A DNA stretch of 64,000 nucleotides. It comes from Heliopora coerulea (lineage: Eukaryota; Cnidaria; Anthozoa; Scleralcyonacea; Helioporidae). A program made the translations under genes and the position numbers. The notes under the pieces are model-generated. The model was not told where the DNA came from. It was given only the letters and a program-made list of their open reading frames with translations, and did no database searches. The stretch spans positions 1-64,000 of the forward strand of contig JASJOG010000290.1 of NCBI GenBank assembly GCA_030142905.1. The letters run 5' to 3'. Below are positions 26,601 through 34,000 of the stretch, in pieces; within the stretch, counting starts at the first letter, position 1, and each line of letters starts with the position of its first letter.

Positions 26601-29600
26601 GTTAGATTGACAGTACTGGTCGCACAGTGGTAGTGCATGTCTCTCACCACTGTGACTGGGGTTCGATTCCGGATCCATCCAAGTATCCGATTAAAAGCTA
26701 CCTTGGTCAATATAAGAAGAGTATTGTCCAGTTTAACTCTACCAAGCACCACAGGTTTCAACGGGTACTCCGGTTTCCTCTTCTAATTACATTCGGCTTG
26801 TGAGGGAGCGCCTTTACTCGACCTCAAGGGTAAATAGCTCAGCTAGCCGATCGAATTATCCAGTATAAAGACATTTTTAGTCGGTGAACCACACGCTGTC
26901 TACCAACCATGAAGTAATCAATAAATGGGTACTATTGCCATTTGGCAACTTATTAATTCCACTTTGGCTAACGTCAGACGATTTTACTCGTGAAGGGGAG
27001 ACCTGAAAACCTGCCCCCTAAAGAGTTAAAGACTATCTCCTTCAACCCTTTAATATGCACTGTTTATATTTGGCTACGTATTAACTTTACTCTGGCTAAC
27101 GCCAGACGATTTAACTAGTCAAGGGGAGACCCCCGAAAACCCACCCACCAAAAGGTTGAAAACTACCTCCTTCAATTGCATCAAACGTGCATAAGAGAGA
27201 GGTATCAACAGATGCCGGACACTTGATGAGTTAGGTTCACCTTATATCGGCCAAAATCTCCTCATTAAGTTAGCTCACAGTTTAGGTCAAACTTCAACGA
27301 AGAAAACCAAGTGTTACTTATTTAGTACTGTGTTCTGTGGTATCCTGACATAGCTCCCCGTACATGTTATTTTGCTCGTTCAAGGTAAATCTTGATTTAG
27401 CAAACATTATCTATTGTGTTCATGTCACCGTTATAATTGATTTCTTATTCAGCGCTGCAGAAACACTATCGAAATCTCGAGGCTCTGGCTCTTGACAAGG
27501 ATGCACCAGATGACTTTAAAGACCTGTCAGGTAAGTAATTCAAACAAAAAAAAACGAACTAAAATGTGAATGGCAATTTTTCCAGAAACTGTCTTGAAAA
27601 GATGGGACTTTTCATTGTTGTTTTTTTTCCTTCTTTATTTATGTCTTTCTTCCTTTTTTACTTTCTTTCTTTCCTTCCTTTCTTTTTTCCTTCCTTTCTT
27701 TCATCCTCTCTTTCTTTCTCTCTTTTTTCTTCCTCTCTTTCTTTCCTTGTTTCTTTCTACCTTTCATTCTTTCTTCCTTCCTATCTTTTTTTTCTTTCTT
27801 TCTTTCTTTCTTCCTTTCTTCCTTCCTTCCTTCCTTGCTTCCTTGCTCCTTTCCTTCCTTTCTTCCTTTTATTTTTTATTTCTTTTCTTTTTTCAAGTGT
27901 TTCTTCCTCCTTGCCTGCCTTCCTACCTTCCTTTCCCCCCTTTTTTTCCTTCCCTTTTTGTCTTTTGACAAACGAGCTGAAAACCTTTCCGAATTAAAAC
28001 ACCTGGTGACGGACGAAAAAATCGATCTCATGCGACCGCTGACGCAGTATGTTTTAAAAGGAATGTAAGAGGCGCAGAAACGAAGGCGAAATTTATTAAG
28101 AATCGCAAGTTTGTCTTTGTCACGTGCTCAAAAACTCGTCTCGGTCATGATTATATTTTGTGTTTTCGTAATGAGTTAATTCATGAGTTTTGAACTTTAC
28201 AACTAGAACCCAATAAAGATGAAATTGATACAAGACTGCGTAACTTAGCAACGGAATTCAAAGATCTTGTATTTCCTGTCGGTTATGACCCGGAAGCAGG
28301 AGGAGGTAGTAAAAGAAAGGTATTGCATTTTGTTATATTACTGAGCAATTTTAGCAGGCCAGTTGCTGGTCAAAGGGTGGTAGTTGCCGTGACTGATCGC
28401 TCACGGCAATTACCAACCTTTGAACTTTTTACGCTATTTAACTTTGTCTACATAGTATCCTATTTTAACATAAGTTGCTGGTCATTCGATTATAAGTTGT
28501 TACGTAATGCTTCGTGTTCGAGAAGGAATGCTTCATCCCAAAACTAAGCTACGACAGTCTTGCTGCAACTGGAAAAACGATGCAAAGCTGAATTTTGTTC
28601 CGCAGGCTTCAAAGTCTTTAAGTGTAGGATAGAACACTTTATTATGATATATTTTGCACTTGTGGGAGCTTGGAGATATCAACGATGGCAGATGGTAAAA
28701 GATCGTGTCTACCGCATAGCCAGCACATATGTCGAACTTGCACCCGAACTCACCATCTGAATCTCGACAGCGCAATGGAGCGTCTAACCGGTTATCAGAA
28801 GGTTGCGGGTTCGATCCCCGTCTGGGGCTCAGAAACCGTTTTTCCGAGGATAGAGCTTGACGAACATCCAACGAGCATCCATTAGTATCACCAAGCTCCC
28901 ATACTCCAAATATTAATCGTATTTAACAGAATTATTTAACATATCGCGGCTGCGTCATTGGTAGTACTTACGACGAACGTTCACCCTAGCTGTCCATCAA
29001 AGTTTCGGTAACTCAATGATCAGAGAGTCTCACCGGTTATGTGTTCGATTCCCGTCTGGGGTTTTGAAATCGTTTTCTTGAAGTATGAGCTTGACAAACA
29101 TTCATCTGACAACACTTTGAACACAGTCTCGCCCCCAAAAAGATGAATGGCATTAATTTTGAAATTGTGCTTAAGCAGATGAATATCAAGAGATAAACTG
29201 AAAATAAAATGCTTCCCTTGTATTTATTCTCAACAGGCTACTGGTGCTTCAGATGCGTCAGCAAAAAGAATAAAAAGTGAAGAAACTGTTATTGACGTTA
29301 AAGAATACGCAGTAACGGGAAAGGTTTGTAGCAAAACTTTTGTTTTTTGGTAAAATCTTTTGTACTTTCATGCTTTGTGACAATAATTCTCGTTAAGAGA
29401 TGTGCTAAAGCTAGATTTTTTGTAATCACGTGTACCAAAAGGTTAATTTCCTTACAAAGAATTTACACGCAGTTTTACAAGTGAAAATATTTCACGTGTG
29501 AAATCTTTTGATTGTTTTTTTTCCAAAAGTTTTGGGTTTTTTATAATTCATAGGCAAAAATACTTTGAATGTAATTTGGGAAGAATTAAGCTTCTTTTCG

Positions 29601-29728
29601 TTTTTGTTTAGCTGACTAAGCTTACTGTTCCTGTTCTGAAAGAATTTGCGAAATCTTCCAACATTAAATGTGGAATGAAGAAAGCGGAACTAGTTGAAGC
29701 TATAACTCGGTATTTCGGAATTGAATAG
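932..29728 (+). CDS. XRCC6: Ku70, DNA-end-binding subunit of the Ku heterodimer (22 exons)
   Basis: Encodes Ku70, the nuclear protein that with Ku80 forms a ring on broken DNA ends and recruits the non-homologous end-joining machinery. Coding exons: 932-1003, 2049-2150, 8091-8165, 9471-9518, 9741-9795, 10200-10290, 12307-12385, 13501-13524, 13945-14028, 16115-16194, 16880-16963, 18371-18467, 19119-19181, 22157-22208, 23368-23456, 24309-24437, 26057-26168, 26260-26343, 27453-27530, 28207-28319, 29237-29323, 29612-29728. They sum to 1815 nt, 604 residues plus stop, all with GT donors and AG acceptors and consistent phase. Recognisable Ku70 blocks in order are [95 protein letters not shown] and a C-terminal SAP motif. 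The start Met at 932 opens an acidic leader as in other Ku70 proteins. No frameshift or internal stop was seen, so the gene appears intact. Confidence 0.97.
1004..2048 (+). other. XRCC6 intron 1, no recognised gene
   Basis: This intron separates exon 1 (donor GTAAGT at 1004) from exon 2 (acceptor TAG ending at 2048). The part from about 1240 to 1600 is richer in G/C than its surroundings and gives overlapping open frames on both strands, which is typical of an old repeat rather than a gene. I could not name the repeat. Confidence 0.4.
2326..3159 (-). mobile_element. Candidate DNA transposon fragment with 11-bp terminal inverted repeats
   Basis: CAGGCCTCTCA at 2326-2336 is exactly inverted at 3149-3159, and both ends are followed internally by CGCG-rich subterminal sequence. 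On the minus strand the interior has two short open frames. One is 2905-3087, containing [20 protein letters not shown]. The other is an acidic C-terminal tail ending at 2548, interrupted by the palindromic element at 2671-2885. They may be the 3' part of a transposase-like gene that I do not recognise. No clear target-site duplication is visible, so the boundaries are tentative. Confidence 0.4.
2671..2885. mobile_element. Palindromic tRNA-derived SINE with 12-bp target-site duplication
   Basis: The sequence is a near-perfect inverted repeat centred on TGACCGGTCA at 2751-2760. Each arm (about 80 bp) carries the 3' half of a tRNA-like unit, including the B box GGTTCGATTCC and the downstream hairpin CTCAGAAATCATTTTCTGAG. 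The right arm continues into a tail that has no partner on the left. ATTTCTCACTGA occurs at both edges (2659-2670 and 2886-2897), a 12-bp target-site duplication that fixes the insertion limits. The arrangement resembles a retroposon with an inverted 5' part. Confidence 0.75.
4059..4128 (-). mobile_element. tRNA-like head of a SINE, minus strand
   Basis: On the minus strand this reads as a tRNA-like sequence with an A box (TAGCTCAACAGGTAGAGC) and a degenerate B box (GAGTTCAAATC). The overlapping open frame has the GLDSSTGRA peptide typical of shadow translation of tRNA-derived repeats. It belongs to a different subfamily from the array just downstream, and I see no evidence that it is a working tRNA gene. 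Confidence 0.55.
4454..7329. repeat. Tandem array of 258-bp tRNA-like units, with inverted left part, flanked by an 11-bp direct repeat
   Basis: The plus-strand part has nine units whose tRNA-like heads start at 5113, 5371, 5629, 5887, 6145, 6403, 6661, 6919 and 7177, a period of exactly 258 bp each time. The left part runs on the minus strand, with heads at 4499-4567 and 4754-4825, and switches orientation near 4874 into a head-truncated plus-strand copy. CTATACAGTAC flanks the whole block at 4443-4453 and 7330-7340, as expected for a target-site duplication. Each unit has a tRNA-like head, the hairpin CTCAGAAAGTTTTTCTGAG, and about 165 bp of body. The block lies inside XRCC6 intron 2. Confidence 0.9.
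5113..7248 (+). tRNA. Nine tRNA-like heads of the array (pseudo-tRNA or tRNA-derived)
   Basis: Each head is 72 nt and folds as a cloverleaf: acceptor GTCTTTG/CAGGGAC (with G-T pairs), D stem GCTC/GAGC, a 5-nt variable region, and T stem ACGGG/CCCGT around the B-box loop TTCGATT. The A box TAGCTCAATGGTTAGAGC is intact in eight copies. The head at 7177 has ATCTTTGTAACTC. The anticodon arm is imperfect, with one mismatched pair. The 7-base loop CCGGCGA lacks the otherwise invariant U33, and its nominal anticodon is GGC. A normal translation role is therefore doubtful, although Pol III transcription looks possible because a T5 run follows each head. Confidence 0.4.
7341..8090 (+). other. Right part of XRCC6 intron 2, G/C-richer repeat remnants
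   Basis: The stretch from about 7490 to 7840 is G/C-rich, with open frames on both strands and motifs such as AACGGAGACTTTCGAAAAC and CGTGTGGACAG, which look like an old non-autonomous transposon. I see no gene. The intron ends in a T-rich tract and CAG before exon 3 at 8091. Confidence 0.35.
8385..8532. mobile_element. Small MITE-like repeat with inverted AAGTAGCGG ends
   Basis: GAAAGTAGCGG near the left edge is inverted as CCGCTACTTTC near the right edge, and the interior repeats the AAGTAGCGGC theme. The size is about 150 bp. No target-site duplication is obvious, so it is a tentative call inside XRCC6 intron 3 (8166-9470). The rest of that intron shows nothing recognisable. Confidence 0.35.
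10778..11296 (-). pseudogene. LINE ORF C-terminus: restriction-like endonuclease domain
   Basis: The frame is 172 codons. It begins with a region containing [19 protein letters not shown] and continues to [20 protein letters not shown], the PD..D.A-type core of the restriction-like endonuclease used by R2/NeSL/R4-type LINEs to nick target DNA. It then has [17 protein letters not shown] and ends in ILRNVLEA. It is separated by a stop and frame change from the upstream reverse-transcriptase part, so the element is dead here. The exact clade was not resolved. Confidence 0.75.
11434..11930 (-). pseudogene. LINE ORF fragment: reverse-transcriptase thumb/linker region
   Basis: Minus-strand reading gives [30 protein letters not shown] and [19 protein letters not shown]. 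This conserved block follows the reverse-transcriptase active site in LINEs with a restriction-like endonuclease. The catalytic palm is missing from this copy, so it cannot be active. It sits between exons 6 and 7 of XRCC6 and would be spliced out. Confidence 0.75.
12386..13500 (+). other. XRCC6 intron 7, AT-rich
   Basis: The region from about 12640 to 13150 has several GATTAATCGATT-type short palindromes near both ends, which could mark an old element, but I found no clean terminal repeats or duplication. No gene is seen. A C/T-rich tract and CAG precede the 24-nt exon 8 at 13501. Confidence 0.35.
13575..13705 (+). mobile_element. Penelope-like element terminal fragment, tentative
   Basis: The block with GATATGTTTCGGAACGTGCT and TTCCTTCATCTGGC resembles the short conserved termini of Penelope-like retroelements. 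It lies in XRCC6 intron 8. No coding part is attached, so this is a family-resemblance call only. Confidence 0.35.
14005..14190 (+). repeat. Tandem duplication of the exon 9 3' end and its splice donor
   Basis: The last 24 or so bases of XRCC6 exon 9, with the donor GTGAGTTTTG and about 50 bp of intron, are repeated about 78 bp downstream (second donor at 14107) with scattered differences. Reading through from the real donor at 14028/14029 meets a TAG within 15 codons, so use of the copy would truncate the protein. Confidence 0.7.
14622..14886 (-). mobile_element. 265-bp MITE made of TTTCACATGTGAAA-type palindromes
   Basis: CTTACAAAAATTTCA at 14622 is inverted as TGAAATTTTTGTAAG ending at 14886, giving 15-bp perfect terminal inverted repeats. 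The interior has many imperfect TTTCAYATGTGAAA palindromes. Reverse-complemented, it lines up by eye with 42530-42806 and 57113-57380 through shared stretches such as GTACACCAAGA and GAAAACGTTCC, so this is a dispersed family. It lies in XRCC6 intron 9 (14029-16114), the rest of which shows nothing recognisable. Confidence 0.65.
16964..18370 (+). other. XRCC6 intron 11, no recognised element
   Basis: This is AT-rich intronic sequence with a T/A-rich low-complexity stretch around 17990-18070. Short open frames here have no recognisable content. It ends at a canonical CAG before exon 12. Confidence 0.4.
19182..20472 (+). other. Left part of XRCC6 intron 13, nothing recognised
   Basis: AT-rich intronic DNA follows the GTAAGC donor of exon 13. 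I see no coding content, tRNA-like element or terminal repeats before the minisatellite that starts at 20473. Confidence 0.4.
20473..20690 (+). repeat. GGAT/GGAC tetranucleotide repeat
   Basis: About 215 bp of GATG units with interspersed GACG variants. It produces long repetitive open frames on both strands ([12 protein letters not shown] and [12 protein letters not shown]) that are artefacts of the repeat and not genes. The pure 5' part grades into variant units on the right. Confidence 0.95.
20705..20788 (+). repeat. GGTAGCTG 8-bp minisatellite, about ten copies
   Basis: About ten near-perfect copies of GGTAGCTG follow the tetranucleotide tract after a short transition (GGATAGGTTGGTAGCTG). 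The 8-mer looks derived from two diverged tetramers that were then co-amplified. Confidence 0.95.
21206..21873. mobile_element. Non-autonomous hAT-like element inserted in a TTG microsatellite
   Basis: CAGTGTTCCAGCCAGA at 21206 is inverted as TCTGGCTGGAACACTG ending at 21873. The CAGTG-type terminal repeats and 668-bp size fit a non-autonomous hAT-like element. Both flanks are TTG repeats (21194-21205 and 21874-21962), so the 8-bp duplication expected of hAT elements cannot be distinguished from the microsatellite. The interior has short frames but no recognisable transposase. Confidence 0.6.
21874..21962 (+). repeat. TTGTTG-type microsatellite
   Basis: Imperfect GTT repeats with GGTTGTGG interruptions, directly abutting the right end of the hAT-like element. 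The left end sits in a shorter tract of the same repeat. Confidence 0.9.
22286..23005 (+). mobile_element. Penelope-like element 3' remnant with inverted terminal repeats
   Basis: The left edge reads AAATTAGCGACGTTTCGAT then GTCAAATCGACTGAGCCT. The right edge is its inverted counterpart (from about 22930 to 23005), giving arms of about 70 bp. Between them, the frame at 22572-22817 contains [20 protein letters not shown] and [13 protein letters not shown], the conserved end of the GIY-YIG endonuclease of Penelope-like retroelements. No reverse-transcriptase domain remains. It lies in XRCC6 intron 14 (22209-23367). Confidence 0.75.
23641..23760 (+). mobile_element. tRNA-derived SINE copy
   Basis: The head has an A box (GTGTAGCTCAGTGTTTAAAGC) and a B box (GGTTCGATTC), followed by a short body. 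It lies in XRCC6 intron 15, between exon 15 and exon 16. It is related to, but clearly diverged from, the 258-bp unit family. Confidence 0.6.
24843..24988. repeat. 146-bp foldback hairpin in XRCC6 intron 16
   Basis: CAATTATTGG at 24843 is inverted as CCAATAATTG ending at 24988. The inner arms GAATTATCC, CGGTCAATGTTATC and GCC pair with GGC, GATAACATTGACC and GGATAATTC around a TTC loop near 24916. The near-perfect inner stem of about 40 bp could fold strongly in RNA or single-stranded DNA. It is probably a MITE-type foldback. The remaining intron (to 26056) shows no gene. Confidence 0.75.
26612..26830 (+). mobile_element. tRNA-derived SINE, second type, in XRCC6 intron 18
   Basis: A tRNA-like head (TCGCACAGTGGTAGTGCAT, then GGGGTTCGATTCC) is followed by a body with GGGTACTCCGGTTTCCTC and CGGCTTGTGAGGGAGCG. 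This is a different head and body from the 258-bp family. No clear poly-A tail or duplication was identified. Confidence 0.6.
27620..27962 (+). repeat. Polypyrimidine tract (CTTT/CCTT)n in XRCC6 intron 19
   Basis: About 340 bp of almost pure C/T sequence built from CTTT, CCTT and CTTC units. All three plus frames are open across it and give Phe/Leu/Ser/Pro-only translations that are not proteins. Long mirror-symmetric pyrimidine tracts like this can form triplex DNA. Confidence 0.95.
28667..29110 (+). repeat. Diverged dimer of the 258-bp tRNA-like family in XRCC6 intron 20
   Basis: Two tRNA-like heads start near 28761 and 29002. Each has a B box (GGTTCGATCCC; TGTTCGATTCC) and the CCCGTCTGGGG acceptor side. 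The spacer between them keeps body motifs of the array unit (ACATATCGCGGCTGCG, GTAGTACTTACGACGAACG). GGGAGCTTGG at 28667 is inverted as CCAAGCTCCC near 28890, so part of the tail is also present upside-down at the left edge. Confidence 0.65.
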
Positions 29729-31039
29729 CACTTATTTCTCTTAACTCTAGCCAGATCTTTTTCTCGTTAAATTTAATTGAATGAAGTCTCGTTGTTTTGG
29801 AGATTTCGCATTCTATACAATCGACTTTGATCCAAGGCAGTATGGCACTACTCTTAAAGTTGGAAAATTTTCAAAACTTGGACGGATTTTGGTAACTTGT
29901 TGTTACTGCATAGACTTCGAGAAAAAACGAAATTTAGCCTTCCTAATATCAATTTTCCAGAATTCTGATATACATACAGTGGAACCGAGTCATCAGACTG
30001 AATCCGTTTCGTCAAGGCGTCCGCACTTAAGGAGTTTCTCTTCTTTTCGTTAAATAAAGACAAAAACCAGTATTTTATGTTTTTACTGTCTCCATTTACA
30101 TACTTCATTTCACAAACTTGTAAATGCCTGATGTGCTATAATTTGACTTTCTGTACTAGTTATATGATCTATGTTCATGCTTTCCAAGTTGCGAGCTTAA
30201 GTGTAAACAATTTTCGTCCATTTACAATGACCTTGGTAGATAGTGTACTAATGTATAGGTAGTAACATGGCCTTTGAAAAGTAGGTTTCATAAATTTCTT
30301 TTTTATTATTGTAACATATGACAAAGATACTAGTTATAAATATCGTTAAAACCACAAATCTTTTCCACCATGCTCGGAAACAGTCACAAGAGCAAGCTTA
30401 AAGAATTTTTTTGTGAAATCCGTTCTTGGATTGGAAATTAATCTCCACTTTATTTAACTAATGCAAATTTAAAATTTAATGATAATAATAGTAGTGATAT
30501 TGTTTTAATAATAGCGAATCAAGCATGGTTCTTTTTGAGGTGTAGTACATTTACGGCAGTAGAACTGGAAGAAATTAAGAAGAACGTAGATGGTAATAAA
30601 AGAAAAAAAGAAAAAAAAAGATCTGGGATGAAGTGACTCCTGATAGCCTAAGTTAATTGACGTGATGAAGGAAAGACCTTTCGAACGAACTGAATGAGGT
30701 AAGACTGAAGCAGCCATGATCAGGAAAAAATTCTAAAGGGGAGAAGGATTCCGAAAAAGAGGGTAACAGGAATGGAAGATTGCGGAAAAGATGGCTACAC
30801 TGGTACCACAAGAATCTCACGTAAACAAACGGATTTGATCTATGCAGGAACTGTACAGGCTACTGAGAGACTGAAATTAAACTGGTCAGAAGATAGGCAG
30901 TAAAGAGTATATTGCAAGGAGGAAACAAGAATGCTGAGAACTAAGTATTGATGCCGTTTTATTAAGGCGTTACGGCACCAATGGCAGGGAAATAAATATT
31001 ATTCGAGAACTGAAGATCAAAATGTGAAAACTCAGAAAG
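29729..31039 (+). other. XRCC6 3' UTR and intergenic spacer
   Basis: The XRCC6 stop ends at 29728 and the first plausible polyadenylation signal is at 30053-30058. From there to the downstream minus-strand gene there is AT-rich DNA with short unrecognised frames and an A-rich tract near 30600. No gene is seen. The two neighbouring genes are convergent. Confidence 0.5.
30053..30058 (+). promoter_or_regulatory. AATAAA polyadenylation signal for XRCC6
   Basis: A canonical AATAAA lies about 325 nt after the XRCC6 stop codon, giving a 3' UTR of plausible length. No transcript evidence is available. Confidence 0.45.
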
Positions 31040-31095
31040 TTTATTACTCTACTGTCGTTAGAACATATTGATTTTTGTCAAATCAGCAGTTGGAT

Positions 31096-34000
31096 TTAAG
31101 AACCAAACCACATTTGTGTGGTTGATGAGGATGAGGCAGTGCACCTGAAGTGTGAATTGTGGCACTCATAACCACCAAAATTTTCCTCAGTGAGGCCACC
31201 ACACGTGGCATAACCGTTAGGGTACTGCCAATCACATGCTGAATTTTGATTCCTTCCTTTGCTGGTGAAGAGCATCCATGTTGGTCTTTGTATCAAAGCT
31301 AGCGTGCAATCAGTACACGATGTGCCTCGAATGTTGACATATTCTACTCTTACGCACCTCTCATTAACTGGAACTTGATCCGCATCATAGGTCAGCATAT
31401 TAACCACTGTGTTTTTCACCCGAAGATAGTCAATTCCGTCCGTTATCGATTGTGTGTCGTAGTTGCATGTTATTCTCCAATGGGTTGTATCGTTTTGTAT
31501 TGTAGCCATGCGGGCCTTCGACAATCGATAATCAACCCAGTTTGCCTCGTTTTCGTTCCTCGCGTTATCATCAAAAAGCGGTTTCCTCCAATAATTCGGG
31601 TTGTTTCCGAATGTATACGACATCACAAGGGTCCATACTTTACCAGACTCGATTGTGAAGTCACAGTAGGCTTTAAAACTGGTATCTGTACCGTCATACA
31701 AGGTATACTTTCCGGATGGCAAAGTAGGGTCCGAACTATACAAGTTTCGACAACTTTTTGGAGTATGCTGACAGTTTTCTCCAGTGAAGCCGGGCTGACA
31801 CTTGCAGCGATATCGTCTTCCAGACACTAGACATTGCTCAATACATTTGCCGCCGTGTAAGCATGGGTTGCCATGGTTGCAACATGGGATCGATGTTGTG
31901 CAAACACTTGTTGAGCCCTGAAATTGTATCAGTCGATTAATGATAGTGTCAATATTCTGTTAATTTTCAATGAATTTACTAACGTTCTGAGGCCGACTGT
32001 ATAAAAAGACTTCTTGCCATGCCCAGTGAACTCAATTTACATATCTGGAATGCTAACTGGTGAATGAAAAGTGAAGCCAAGATGGCTGCCCATGGAGGCC
32101 AATTTTGGACGTCAGTTTCAGTCCCCTACGCGGGCTTATACGTCAGTATTAGTCTCCCACGCGAATTTTTACATTTTCTGACAAGTTTTTTTTGGAAACA
32201 TACACAAAACATGTCTTCAAAATATAGAAATAAGTTTAAAAATTTTAAATATTTTTCGACAAAGTCAAACCGAGTTAAAGGTTATATATTTTCACGAAAA
32301 TAAATTACCAAACATACGAGAAACCTGATAAAATGTTCTCGGAAAGTTTTGAAGAAACTACTAAGTGCACGTCCTTTTTTTTACCGTTAGTTTACCATCT
32401 TCAGACAATTTAGTACCCTTCTTACGTCACACGGTAATAATGAATCCTTTTAAATACTCCATTATGTAAAATTGGTCCAGTAGTATTTCGTCTGAACACT
32501 TTTTCCATGGTTGGGAATGTTTTCGAAGCCGAACCAAACAAAAACTAAAGATTAAAGTTGTGCAAAGGACTGGAACTGACGTACAAAACCGCGAAGAGGA
32601 CTGAAACTGACGTCCAAAATTTCCCTCCATGGGCGGCCATCTTAGCTTCACTTTTTGCCCGAGTGAATGGCAGGGAGTTAGCATTCCAGATATGGAAATT
32701 GAGTTCACTGGCCATGCCTTTCCTCAACAAATTAGTCAGCAAAGCAAACAGCGAAAGGCTATTAAAAGTTTAGTTGAAACATGTAGTTCATACGTGTATC
32801 CTTGAAAATAAAGTATGAATAGTGAATTTTAAAGCCCACATGACCCTTTAATTCTGAACAACATATGAATTATAAGCTGTCCCACTTGTCAACAATAAAA
32901 GAGCTCGAAGCTTCGAACTTTTCCGAGCTTTGCCTCATTTAATCATACCAAAAACTATTTTGAACACTTTTTTGTCTTTCTCTTGTGGTTGAACACAATC
33001 TTTATGTCATTCAGCGTTTCTTGTTTTTATCAGATATTTGAAAAGAAGGAAAATTATATGGGCTCTGCTACAAGCTTTTGGATCTGACTTGAAAGTCGAC
33101 ACCCTAAAACATCTAAGTTCAACAAGGTGGGAGAGTGGCACAAATCTGTATCAGCGCTTATTGCGCAGTATCCCATCATCCTCATGACATTCGCACATTT
33201 GAAGTCGTGAACCAAGAGTGCGGATGTCCGCCGCAGGGCTGAGCACCTAACGAAATGAACAACAAAAATGGAATTTTTGGTATTACTTTTGATGTGAGAA
33301 AATATTCTGCGTGCCGTTTATGCAGTCTCCAAGCAACTGCGGTCAAAATCTGCGAATCTAAGTGCACCAGTGGCTCTCTTGGGTGAAACTTATTTTTGTA
33401 TCAACACTGAGAAATGATTTCGATAACATTTGTCAATTAGCAGAAGATATGGTGAAAAAAATGGCGTGTTGAAACTTTATTCAATGGGACCAGAATTCGA
33501 ATAAGGAAGAGAGTTTTTGATGAACTCTTGAATGATGCTCGCCTAGAAAGTCCTCGTGACCAATTCAGAATTCATGTCTTTCTTCCTGTGGTGGACACGT
33601 GCTTAGGACAATTGAAAACCCGGTTTGAATCACTTCGTTGCATATTGGATTTATTTTCATTTCTGTTCCCCCAGCGGCTAATAGAACTATCAGAAGCAGA
33701 TTTGAAAATCTAAGTGATGAAATTCACTACATTGTACAATACTGATGTATCTCATGATCTTCTACGACAGATTTTGGCATTCAGAACTTGTATGGAGAGC
33801 TTCATTTGATGAGCTGAAAACCCACAGGACATCCTGAATACCATTATGAAGCTGGAACTTAACTCATGTTTTCCAGATCTGGTCACCTCGTACTTCCTCT
33901 TTCTTACCCTTAACGCAACGAGCGCAGCTTCTCAAAGTTAAAATTGATACAAACGTATCTTCAATCCTCAATGGCGTAAGGATGATTGTCAGATTTGGCG

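Larger units (their letters stand above)
26260..29728 (+). other. XRCC6: XRCC6 exons 18-22: Ku C-terminal arm, basic linker and SAP domain
   Basis: Exons 18-20 encode the helical arm that packs on Ku80, including [12 protein letters not shown] and [17 protein letters not shown]. The end of exon 20 and exon 21 give a Lys/Arg-rich linker (GGGSKRK and [10 protein letters not shown]), which looks like the nuclear localisation signal found here in other Ku70 proteins. Exon 22 encodes the SAP DNA-binding motif ([16 protein letters not shown], then [13 protein letters not shown]) and ends GIE-stop at 29728. Confidence 0.93.

Noticed and set aside
27566..28068. Overlapping Phe/Leu/Ser-rich frames resembling membrane proteins
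   Set aside because: They come from a pure polypyrimidine tract inside XRCC6 intron 19 and continue only into intronic sequence.
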